Positions 50,712 to 59,599 of a DNA stretch of 64,000 nt are shown here, piece after piece; within the stretch, counting starts at the first letter, position 1; every line of letters begins with the position of its first letter. The notes below the pieces were generated by a model. The model was not told where the DNA came from, did not search any database, and worked only from the letters and a program-made list of their open reading frames with translations. A program made the position numbers and the translations under genes. This DNA is from Azoarcus sp. Aa7 (GTDB taxonomy: Bacteria > Pseudomonadota > Gammaproteobacteria > Burkholderiales > Rhodocyclaceae), in the NCBI RefSeq assembly GCF_014822185.1, contig NZ_QVLR01000037.1, positions 1 through 64,000 of the forward strand, given 5' to 3'.

Positions 50712-51464
50712 TCAGTAGCGGGCGCCGGTAGTGCGCAGGCGTTCGATGTCCGGGATATGGATCGTGCGTCCCTCGACGACGATCAGGCCGGCCTCGGCCA
50801 GTTCGTGCAGGATGCGCGAGAAGTGTTCCTGCGTGAGGTTGAGCCGCGAGGCGATCGTGCCCTTGCTGGTCGGCAGGCGGATCGACACGCGTCCGCACAG
50901 GCCCGGTTCGCCGCTGCTTTCCTCCTCGCGCAGCAGGTAGCCGACGATGCGCTCGCGGCCGGAGAGCAGGGAGTAGGTCTCGACGTCGGCGATGAGGTGG
51001 TGCAGGCGCTGCGACAGGCCGGCGATGATGCGGCGGCAGAACGTGGGGTCGCGGTCCATCTCCTCGAACACCACGCTCTTGGCGATGTGCAGCAGCCGGC
51101 TGTCGGTGAGGGCCTGCGCCATGACGAAGTAGGGCTTTTCCATGAACATCACCGCTTCGCCGAAGCTCTGGCCGGGGCGCATGATCTCGATGACCTTCTC
51201 CTGGCCTTCGGCGGAGGTGAAGGCGAGCTTGATCTGGCCGCACAGCACGAGGTGGAAGCCGTGGCAGGGGTCGCCGCGGTGGAACAGCACGGCGCCCTTG
51301 TCGACGTGCTGTTCGCGCACCCCGCGGGCGAAGCGGGCAAGTTCCCCAGGGTCGAGACCTTCAAGAAGCGGGACGTGCGCCAGCAGGCGGCACAGGTGTC
51401 CGGTATCGGGCTGATCCATTGTGTGCGGGGTCGATGTCTCGCGCACGGTTTCGGTCACGGGCAT
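50712..51464 (-). CDS. dnr: Crp/Fnr-family regulator of denitrification (DNR-like)
   Basis: A 250-residue regulator. The cyclic-nucleotide-like sensor domain is visible as VLFHRGDPCHGFHLVLCGQI and MRPGQSFGEAVMFMEKPYFV. The C-terminal helix-turn-helix is LPTSKGTIASRLNLTQEHFS with RILHELAEAGLIVVEG. It lacks the N-terminal cysteine cluster of oxygen-sensing FNR, which fits the DNR/NnrR branch that senses nitric oxide through haem. It starts four bases after norD, so it is made with the nor genes. An FNR-like box ahead of norC would be its target. Exact subgroup is inferred. Confidence 0.87.
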   Translation of the reverse strand: MPVTETVRETSTPHTMDQPDTGHLCRLLAHVPLLEGLDPGELARFARGVREQHVDKGAVLFHRGDPCHGFHLVLCGQIKLAFTSAEGQEKVIEIMRPGQSFGEAVMFMEKPYFVMAQALTDSRLLHIAKSVVFEEMDRDPTFCRRIIAGLSQRLHHLIADVETYSLLSGRERIVGYLLREEESSGEPGLCGRVSIRLPTSKGTIASRLNLTQEHFSRILHELAEAGLIVVEGRTIHIPDIERLRTTGARY

Positions 51465-51468
51465 GGCG

Positions 51469-53334
51469 TCACCGCGTGAGTTGAGCGTAGAACATCGGCA
51501 GGCGTGCCGGCAGTTCTTCCGGTTTGCGGATCACCGCATAGCCGGCCGGGCCGAAGAGGTGCGGGAGGTAGCCGGCGCCCTCGCGGTCTATCGTCACGCA
51601 GAAGGGCACGAGACCGAGCTTGCGCGCCTCGGATACGGCAACGCGCGTGTCCTCGATGCCATAGCGGCCTTCGTAGAGATCCAGGTCGTTGGGCTTGCCG
51701 TCGGACAGGATCAGGAGGATGCGTCGCGCGGCCGGCTCGGCTGCGAGGATCTGGCTCGAGCGCCGGATCGCGGCGCCGAGGCGCGTGTAGTAGCCGGGTT
51801 TGATCGCGCTGATGCGGCCGCGGATGCGGTCGTCGAAGCGGTCGCCGAAGTCCTTCAGACGATGGAAGCGCAACTGGCTGCGCTTTACGGAGGAGAAGCC
51901 GGCGATCGCGAAGCGGTCGCCCGTGGCACCGAGCGCTTCGCCGAAGAGCAGCAGGGCGTCGCGGATCACGTCGATGACGCGCGCCTCGCTCGACACCCAG
52001 CTGTCCGTGGACAGGGAAAGGTCGGCGAGCACCATGCAGGCGAGATCGCGTTCGCGTTTCTCCAGCGACAGCCAGAGCTGCTCCGAGGGGTGGCGGCCCA
52101 CGGCGCGGTCCGTCTGCGCGCGCACGACCGCGTCGACGTCGAGCTCGGAGCCGTCGACCTGCGCCTTGATCCAGCGCCGTCCCGGTTGCAGCGCCGCAAA
52201 CTGCTGGTGCAGGCGTTTCGCGGTGCGGCGCAGGTGCTCGGGCAGCGGGCAGGGCTGTGCATCGCGTGCGGCGAGTTCAGCCAGGCGCACGTGGTCTTCC
52301 AGCAGCACGCCCTTGCGGTAATCCCATTCGGGCAGAGGAATGCCGGGGCCGAGCACGATGTCGTCCTCGGCTGCAGAAGGAAGGTCGAGATCGAAGCGCA
52401 CCTTGGAGGCGACGCGTTCCTTGTCCTGCGTGAGCGAAAGGTGGTCGAGGTCCCGCGCCGCATCGGCCGCGTTCGGATCGGGGTCGTCATCCGCAGGCCG
52501 GTTGATGCGCAGGAACTCCGCGATCGCGAGCAGGCTTTCGGCGCGGAACATCAGCAGCAGGCCGTTCTTTTCCTTCGGCATGTCGACCTGCTCGGCGCGG
52601 TGGGCGCGGCGCTCGGACTCCTCGAAGGCGGGCGGGCCTCCGTCAGCGGTCTGCTCGGGATCGGCGCCGCTGCGGCGGGTCGCGCCTCCCGTTGGGGCCA
52701 GCGATCCGGTGAGCCACAGCAGTACGGGGTGAGCGGGCGGCGTGCCCTGCGGCACTGCAGGGAGCGCGAACACGGTGCCCGGCGCTTCAAGCGCGCGCCG
52801 GATCGCGCGCTCGCGCTCGGCTTCCTGAGGCGGCAGCTTTTCCGGCTTGGGGCGCTTGGGCAGATAGGCCTCGACCAGCCGCCGGTAGCGCGGCACGAGC
52901 CCCGGCCACGCATGCAGCGCGGCGCAGGTCGCGAACTGGTTGCGGCGGAAGTCGCGGTCGGCCTCGTCCTCGCCGTCGGCTTCCAGACCCTCGTGTGCGG
53001 CGGCGAGTGCGGCGAGCCACAGGTAGAGATCTCGGTTCAGCGATCTCTCGGGAAAGGCGTCGATCTCCGGCGGCAGCCGCAGCGTGGATGGGTCCATGCG
53101 CGCCCGTGCCGCGCGGTCGCCGGCGCCGGCGATGCGGGCGAGCAGGCCGCGCCGCGCACCATGTTCGTCGTTCGTCGCCGCAGCCACCCGCAGCCCCGGA
53201 TCGCCCCCCAGCGCGCGGAAGAACACGCCCGCCGTGCGTTCGATGTCCTTGAGCCGTACGACCGCTTCGGGGTGGTTGCCGACCGCGGCGCGGGTGACCA
53301 GACGGTGCCAGATCTTGCCTACGGCTTCTTCCAT
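51469..53334 (-). CDS. norD: nitric oxide reductase activation protein NorD
   Basis: A 621-residue protein with a C-terminal von Willebrand A domain (about 430-615). The metal-ion-dependent adhesion site is readable as VLADLSLSTDSW, followed by FAIAGFSSV and LILSDGKPNDLD. NorD works with the MoxR-type ATPase NorQ to assemble or activate cytochrome-c nitric oxide reductase, probably by inserting the non-haem iron. Its start lies one base after the preceding polyferredoxin gene's stop, and the Crp/Fnr gene follows four bases later. Confidence 0.93.
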   Translation of the reverse strand: MEEAVGKIWHRLVTRAAVGNHPEAVVRLKDIERTAGVFFRALGGDPGLRVAAATNDEHGARRGLLARIAGAGDRAARARMDPSTLRLPPEIDAFPERSLNRDLYLWLAALAAAHEGLEADGEDEADRDFRRNQFATCAALHAWPGLVPRYRRLVEAYLPKRPKPEKLPPQEAERERAIRRALEAPGTVFALPAVPQGTPPAHPVLLWLTGSLAPTGGATRRSGADPEQTADGGPPAFEESERRAHRAEQVDMPKEKNGLLLMFRAESLLAIAEFLRINRPADDDPDPNAADAARDLDHLSLTQDKERVASKVRFDLDLPSAAEDDIVLGPGIPLPEWDYRKGVLLEDHVRLAELAARDAQPCPLPEHLRRTAKRLHQQFAALQPGRRWIKAQVDGSELDVDAVVRAQTDRAVGRHPSEQLWLSLEKRERDLACMVLADLSLSTDSWVSSEARVIDVIRDALLLFGEALGATGDRFAIAGFSSVKRSQLRFHRLKDFGDRFDDRIRGRISAIKPGYYTRLGAAIRRSSQILAAEPAARRILLILSDGKPNDLDLYEGRYGIEDTRVAVSEARKLGLVPFCVTIDREGAGYLPHLFGPAGYAVIRKPEELPARLPMFYAQLTR

Positions 53335-53335
53335 G

Positions 53336-54376
53336 CTAGCGTTCCTTGCCGGAGCGGAATCCGGCTTCGTTCTGGCGTGCGGCCTCGTTGCTGACCCACT
53401 GCAGCAGCGGGCCCTGCGGGTTGTCGCGCTGGCTCTGCTCGCAGGCCTCGACGCACTGCGCGCACTGCGTGCAAGTGAACATCAGACGCTTGATATTGCG
53501 CGGCGTGAGCCGCATCGGGCACACGGCGTCGCAGGCCGACTGCCGGTCCGGCAGGCAACTCGCACAGTCGGCCGCGCGCTTGCGCTGGAAACCGACGACC
53601 ATCGCCTTGCGGTTGCCCATCCACGCCAGGCTCTGGAACAGGCCGACGGCGCAGGCGTAGCGGCAGAACAGGTGCCGTGCGAACAGGAATTCGATCGACA
53701 GCACCGCGGTGCCGGCCGTCAGGAAGATCGTCTGGTTGCGCGTGAGCTCGCCGCCGAAGAGATTGCCGTAGATCTCCGCCGGCGGCAGCAGATAGGTCAG
53801 GAACACGACCGCCCACAGGAAGGCGAAGAACGCCGCTGCCGGCACGACGACCAGCCACCAGCGGGCGTCCGCGCGCCACGGCGTGCCGTCCGCCTTCCAC
53901 GGCGGCAGCGGCTCGCGGATCCACACGCTGGGCTTGCCGGAAGCCTTCTGCATCAGCTTGTTGATCGTTTCGACGACCGAGAAATGCGGGCACAGCCAGC
54001 CGCAGTACAGGCGCCCCCATTTCCACGACACCCACAGGAAGGCCGCCGCGCCGACGACGATGGGGACGAACAGCCGGAGCATCACGTTCGCGCCCGCCTC
54101 GAGCGCGCCGATGCGCCCGGCGAGGAAGTCGTCCATGCCCAGCCGCCATTCCATGCCGAGCAGCCATGCATGGCCCGCGTCGAGGTCGTAGCGGAGGATG
54201 TCGAACACCGGGGCGAGGATGAACAGCGTGAAGAAGGCCACCTGGAAGGCGATGCGCTTCTTCTGCGTGCGGTTGTGGCCCATCGGCTTCGCGCTCGCGA
54301 TAGGAATCACGCGCCGGGCGGGTTTCGCCTCGACGTCGGGATTCGCGGACAGCAGGGAGGGAAGCGGGGCGTTCAT
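53336..54376 (-). CDS. membrane polyferredoxin (NosR C-terminal / CcoG-like 4Fe-4S protein)
   Basis: A 346-residue inner-membrane protein with about five helices (for example FFTLFILAPVFDILRY and WLVVVPAAAFFAFLWAVVFL). Cysteine motifs are visible as GRLYCGWLCPHFSVVE, FCRYACAVGLFQS and then two 4Fe-4S ferredoxin motifs, CASCLPDRQSACDAVCPM and CTQCAQCVEACEQSQ. The family includes NapH, CcoG and the C-terminal part of NosR, moving electrons between quinol and periplasmic or metal-centre partners. Its place between norQ and norD suggests an electron or maturation role for NO reductase, which is not a standard part of the norCBQD set. Confidence 0.85.
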   Translation of the reverse strand: MNAPLPSLLSANPDVEAKPARRVIPIASAKPMGHNRTQKKRIAFQVAFFTLFILAPVFDILRYDLDAGHAWLLGMEWRLGMDDFLAGRIGALEAGANVMLRLFVPIVVGAAAFLWVSWKWGRLYCGWLCPHFSVVETINKLMQKASGKPSVWIREPLPPWKADGTPWRADARWWLVVVPAAAFFAFLWAVVFLTYLLPPAEIYGNLFGGELTRNQTIFLTAGTAVLSIEFLFARHLFCRYACAVGLFQSLAWMGNRKAMVVGFQRKRAADCASCLPDRQSACDAVCPMRLTPRNIKRLMFTCTQCAQCVEACEQSQRDNPQGPLLQWVSNEAARQNEAGFRSGKER

Positions 54377-54380
54377 GGAC

Positions 54381-54788
54381 TTACTCGTAGAGATCCGGGC
54401 CGATGAAGGGGTACTGCCAGCTGCGGCCGAGAATCGCGTGATTCAGTCCGACGACGCCGAAGATCACCAGCGTGGCGTGAAAGGAAACGAAGTAGAGGAT
54501 GCCGAGCACCCACGACCACGGATCGTCGACTCCCCCGAGGAGGAAGATCCCGACGCTGACGCCGACCAGCATCGCGCCGCCGTAAATGCTCGCGACGACG
54601 GTCTGGCGCAGGTGGTTGCGCACGACGAGCGGTGCGCTGTCGCGGTGTCGGCGCCACAGCACCAGCAACACGAGGAAGGCCAGCCCGGGCGCGATCAGCA
54701 GGTTCGCAAGGAACAGCGCCTCGGCGAGGACCGCAAGGCGCGGGCCGGGCATCGGCTCCTTGAGGAGATCGGGTTCCTGGGGGGACAT
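54381..54788 (-). CDS. small membrane protein of the nor cluster
   Basis: A 135-residue protein with about four hydrophobic segments (LAEALFLANLLIAPGLAFLV, VVASIYGGAMLVGVSVGIFL, WVLGILYFVSFHATLVIFGV). The pattern, including NHLRQTVVASIYG, resembles DUF4870/Tic20-like membrane proteins. The function is unknown. It is tightly placed between norQ (30 bp) and the polyferredoxin gene (4 bp), so it is surely part of this operon. It could help assemble the membrane complex. No cofactor motif is visible. Confidence 0.7.
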   Translation of the reverse strand: MSPQEPDLLKEPMPGPRLAVLAEALFLANLLIAPGLAFLVLLVLWRRHRDSAPLVVRNHLRQTVVASIYGGAMLVGVSVGIFLLGGVDDPWSWVLGILYFVSFHATLVIFGVVGLNHAILGRSWQYPFIGPDLYE

Positions 54789-54818
54789 GGATTCAGGCCG
54801 ATTGACCCGGGGAGGGTG

Positions 54819-55619
54819 TCAGCGCCCGAAGGTGGCCGACACCACCTCCATCAGCGCATCGGCGACTTCAGGGTCGTCGGTCAGGCTCTCGACGATCGCC
54901 GCCCGGCAGGCGGTCACCGGGTCCATGCCGTCGCGCACCAGCAGCGCTGCATACACCAGCAGGCGTGTGCTCGCGGCTTCCTCGAGGTCCTGATCCTTGA
55001 GCGTGCGCAGCGCATGCGCGATCGACACCAGGCGTTTCGCGAGATCCGGCGCGCAGCGGGACTCGCCGATCAGGATTGCCTCCTCGCGTTCGGTGGCGGG
55101 GAAGTCGAAGCGCAGGCTCACGAAGCGCTGCCGCGTCGACGGCTTCATGCCCTTCAGCAGGTTCTGGTAGCCCGGGTTGTACGACACCACCAGCATGAAG
55201 GAGGGCGGCGCGGCGAGCAGTTCGCCGGTGCGGTCAATCGGCAGGATGCGGCGGTCGTCGGCGAGCGGATGCAGCACCACGGTAGTGTCCTTGCGTGCCT
55301 CGACGACCTCGTCGAGGTAGCAGATGCCGCCCTCGCGCACCGCGCGCGTCAGCGGGCCGTCGCACCACACGGTCTGGCCGTCGCCGATCAGATGGCGGCC
55401 GACGAGGTCGGCGGCGGTCAGGTCGTCATGGCAGGCCACCGTGTACAGCGGCAAACCGAGGCGCGCGGCCATGTGCGCGACGAAGCGCGTCTTGCCGCAG
55501 CCCGTCGGGCCCTTGATGAGCAGCGGCAGGCGGTTCTTCCACGCATGCTCGAAGACGTCGATTTCGTCGCCTGCGGGCTGGTAGAAGGGAACGTCGAGGT
55601 GGGGCGTATCGAGCATCAT
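54819..55619 (-). CDS. norQ: NorQ, MoxR-type AAA+ ATPase
   Basis: A 266-residue ATPase. Walker A is IKGPTGCGKTRFVAHM, Walker B is GGICYLDEVVEARKD, and VVSYNPGYQNLLKGMKPSTR with its Arg finger region matches NorQ/CbbQ. It acts with NorD to activate nitric oxide reductase. The ATGATG start at 55619 overlaps the stop of the upstream norF-like gene, and GGAAAGGA precedes it. The length is right for NorQ. Confidence 0.94.
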   Translation of the reverse strand: MMLDTPHLDVPFYQPAGDEIDVFEHAWKNRLPLLIKGPTGCGKTRFVAHMAARLGLPLYTVACHDDLTAADLVGRHLIGDGQTVWCDGPLTRAVREGGICYLDEVVEARKDTTVVLHPLADDRRILPIDRTGELLAAPPSFMLVVSYNPGYQNLLKGMKPSTRQRFVSLRFDFPATEREEAILIGESRCAPDLAKRLVSIAHALRTLKDQDLEEAASTRLLVYAALLVRDGMDPVTACRAAIVESLTDDPEVADALMEVVSATFGR

Positions 55620-55927
55620 GCGGCGAGTCCTTTCCAGTAGGCAATGCCGATCAGGGCGCAGACGAGCGTCATCCAGCCGAGCGCGAGCAGCGGCCACATC
55701 AGCGGGGCGCGGCGTAGCGCCATGTAGTCGAGGATGATCATCGCGCCCTTGCCGAACGCGATCGCGAACAGCAAGCCCACGACGGCGGGGCCGGAGCTGC
55801 CGTTCTCGCCCATGCTCCAGGTCACGATGGTCGCCGCGATGAGCACGACCCAGATCACCGTGGCGCGCAGCGGCGTGCCGTGATCGGAGTGTTGAATGGC
55901 GCGGGCGGAAGATTCTCGGGTTTGCAT
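55616..55927 (-). CDS. norF: NorF-like cytochrome c oxidase subunit IV family protein
   Basis: A 103-residue protein with three hydrophobic helices (ATVIWVVLIAATIVTWSMGE, VVGLLFAIAFGKGAMIILDY, WPLLALGWMTLVCALIGIAY). It matches the prokaryotic subunit IV / NorF group of small subunits that accompany NorE. It overlaps the start of norQ by four bases. The role in NO reductase activity is accessory and only loosely defined. Confidence 0.82.
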   Translation of the reverse strand: MQTRESSARAIQHSDHGTPLRATVIWVVLIAATIVTWSMGENGSSGPAVVGLLFAIAFGKGAMIILDYMALRRAPLMWPLLALGWMTLVCALIGIAYWKGLAA

Positions 55928-55940
55928 CGTCTCGTACCTC

Positions 55941-56561
55941 TCAGCGCATCACATAGACCAGCGGGAACAGGATCAACCACACCAGATCCACCATGTGCCA
56001 GTAGGCGGCACCCGTCTCGATCCCGTTCATGTTGCCCGGGCCGTAGCGCCCCTTGCGCGCGTTGTTCCACAGGGCCGCCAGGATCACCAGCCCCAGGATC
56101 ACGTGCATGAAGTGGAAGGAGGTCAGCACCAGATAGAACATGTGGAAGGTGCTCGACGACAGGCTGACGCCGGCCGCGAACTTCGCCGCGTACTCGAACA
56201 GCTTCACGACGATGAAGCCCGCGCCGCACGCGAAGCCGCCGGCGATCCAGGTCGCCGCGCGACGCCCCTGGCCGCCTTCGGCAGCCTGCACCGCGCGCAC
56301 GACGAAGTAGCTCGAAGTCAGCAGCAGGATCGTGTTGATCGCCCCGGCATTGCGGTCCAGCGCCAGCTGCTGCTCGTTGAACAGCTCGACGTTGTTCGCA
56401 CGCGCGAACGCATAGGCGATGAAGAAGGCACCGAAGGCGAGCAGTTCGGCGAGGATGAAGAACCAGATCGCCAGGTCGCCGGGCAGGCGCCGGGCGGGGC
56501 TGTCGCAAGCGGCAGCCGATCGGGAAGGCAGGCTCACGAGGGTTTGGGCGCAGGTGTTCAT
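55941..56561 (-). CDS. norE: NorE, cytochrome c oxidase subunit III-like protein
   Basis: A 206-residue membrane protein with five or so helices and the subunit III fold: PGDLAIWFFILAELLAFGAF, HMFYLVLTSFHFMHVILGLV and YWHMVDLVWLILFPLVYVMR. NorE enhances NO reductase activity in other denitrifiers but is not a catalytic subunit. It starts the accessory operon norE-norF-norQ-X-polyferredoxin-norD-dnr. An FNR-like box with two mismatches lies 36-49 bp upstream. Confidence 0.88.
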   Translation of the reverse strand: MNTCAQTLVSLPSRSAAACDSPARRLPGDLAIWFFILAELLAFGAFFIAYAFARANNVELFNEQQLALDRNAGAINTILLLTSSYFVVRAVQAAEGGQGRRAATWIAGGFACGAGFIVVKLFEYAAKFAAGVSLSSSTFHMFYLVLTSFHFMHVILGLVILAALWNNARKGRYGPGNMNGIETGAAYWHMVDLVWLILFPLVYVMR

Positions 56562-56596
56562 GTGTCCCAGTCTACGAAGGGGAGGTGCGCCGAACC

Positions 56597-56610
56597 TTGA
56601 TTCCGGTTAA
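56597..56610. promoter_or_regulatory. possible weak FNR/DNR box ahead of norE
   Basis: TTGATTCCGGTTAA compares with TTGATnnnnATCAA and has two mismatches, both in the right half-site. It lies 36 bp upstream of the norE start. The position is suitable for co-regulation with norCB, but the match is weak. Confidence 0.4.
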
Positions 56611-56666
56611 CTCCCGGACTTGGTGCCACAAAGAGGTGGGGAAAATGCCCAAGTGCCTCCTCGCAA

Positions 56667-56693
56667 TAAAAAAGGGGCGGCCGAAGCCGCCCC
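56667..56693 (-). terminator. intrinsic terminator of norCB
   Basis: A perfect GGGGCGGC (56674-56681) / GCCGCCCC (56686-56693) stem with a CGAA loop. On the minus strand it is followed by a run of Ts (the As at 56668-56673). It lies 47 bp after the norB stop and separates norCB from norE. Confidence 0.93.
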
Positions 56694-56739
56694 GGAATCG
56701 CTTCACCAGCCCCGCGGAGGGCTGGAAGCGAGGGATCCA

Positions 56740-58585
<1,846 letters not shown>

Positions 58586-58677
58586 GGTTTGTCCCTCATT
58601 GTTTTGTCATGCATCCGAGTGATTGAGAAATAACCCGAAGGTTGGACGCATTCTGGGCAGAGGGGCCGGGTCGCTCC

Positions 58678-58691
58678 ATGATTTGAATCAA
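58678..58691. promoter_or_regulatory. FNR/DNR-type box upstream of norC
   Basis: ATGATTTGAATCAA (TTGATTCAAATCAT on the minus strand) matches TTGATnnnnATCAA with one mismatch. The box ends 93 bp upstream of the norC start, a usual distance for class II activation from a leader-containing promoter. The DNR-like protein encoded in this cluster is the likely binder. Confidence 0.75.
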
Positions 58692-58720
58692 TTTCGGGAA
58701 TTGGGCCGAATTACGCTCTC

Positions 58721-58782
58721 AAGGAAAAGAAAACGGGGCCGGAACCGGGGGAGGAGGGTATCCCTCTCGCGGTTCCGGCCCC
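58721..58782 (-). terminator. intrinsic terminator of the outer-membrane protein gene
   Basis: A 13-bp perfect stem GGGGCCGGAACCG (58735-58747) / CGGTTCCGGCCCC (58770-58782). On the minus strand it is followed by a T-rich tract (AAGGAAAAGAAAAC on the plus strand). It lies 26 bp after the stop of the gene ending at 58809. Confidence 0.85.
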
Positions 58783-58808
58783 GCGGGCCGGTGCAAAGCG
58801 GAAAACGG

Positions 58809-59561
58809 TCAGTACGTGTAGCCGACCATCACGCCGCCGCCCCAATCCGGACTGTTGTCGGAAAACCCTTTCACGCCATACATCTGCAGCTTCCACTGTG
58901 CGCTCAGCTTCTGGCTCAGGAACAGCGAGGCTTCGCGGATCGGGTCGCTGGACGACCTCAGCCGCGCGCGCCAGTCGTAGGCCGCGCCCACGGTAGTCGC
59001 CGGCCCGAGCTTGGTGCCGATGCCGAGGGATGCGTAGAAGGGATTGCGCAGGTCCGAATCGCCCATGTCCTTCCAGCCGGCGGTGCCGAACGCCGTCACG
59101 GCACCGAAGGACCTGGCGACGTCGAACTGCAGCGCATAATCGGTCTTGTTGTTGCCCAGGCACTTGCTTTCCGCCGTCGGCAACTTCACCTTCGCCACCG
59201 CGTCGAGCAGCAGACCGTTCGTACTGCCGTCGAGCAGGTTGTAGCCCGCGCTCGCCGTGATGTCGCCGAGCCCGGTCTCGGTGCCCGAGCAGTCGATGCC
59301 CTGGATCGGATCGCCGTCCGGGCTGACCACCGCGTTCGTGACACGCAGGTACGGAATGGTCATCTTGTAGCTCATGCGGCCGGTCTCGTACTTTGCCGCG
59401 ATCGGCACGTACCACATTTCGCTGGTCGTGCTCGTACCGTAGTCGCCGGTCGAATAATCCAGCCCCGTCGTCAGGCTCAGTTCCTTGGTACCGGTGTCGG
59501 TGCCGGCGGCCACTGCGCTGCCGGACAGCAGCAGGGCCAGCAGGATGCGCTTGTGCTTCAT
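58809..59561 (-). CDS. outer-membrane beta-barrel (transporter-like) protein
   Basis: A 250-residue exported protein. The signal peptide (MKHKRILLALLLSGSAVAAG) is followed by alternating beta-strands such as KELSLTTGLDYSTGDYG, MWYVPIAAKYETGRMSYKMT and ASLGIGTKLGPATTVGAAYD, ending in GGGVMVGYTY with a terminal aromatic residue, as in outer-membrane barrels. The layout resembles the transporter/MetA-like group. ATG 59561 follows GAGGAGA, 38 bp after the GIGGTG-repeat gene, so it is the last gene of the DUF6502 operon. Substrate unknown. A longer open frame running upstream to 61094 is a shadow of the neighbour. Confidence 0.78.
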   Translation of the reverse strand: MKHKRILLALLLSGSAVAAGTDTGTKELSLTTGLDYSTGDYGTSTTSEMWYVPIAAKYETGRMSYKMTIPYLRVTNAVVSPDGDPIQGIDCSGTETGLGDITASAGYNLLDGSTNGLLLDAVAKVKLPTAESKCLGNNKTDYALQFDVARSFGAVTAFGTAGWKDMGDSDLRNPFYASLGIGTKLGPATTVGAAYDWRARLRSSSDPIREASLFLSQKLSAQWKLQMYGVKGFSDNSPDWGGGVMVGYTY

Positions 59562-59599
59562 TCGACTCTCCTCGGCGGGTGTCTTGTCCCTGTTGTGCT

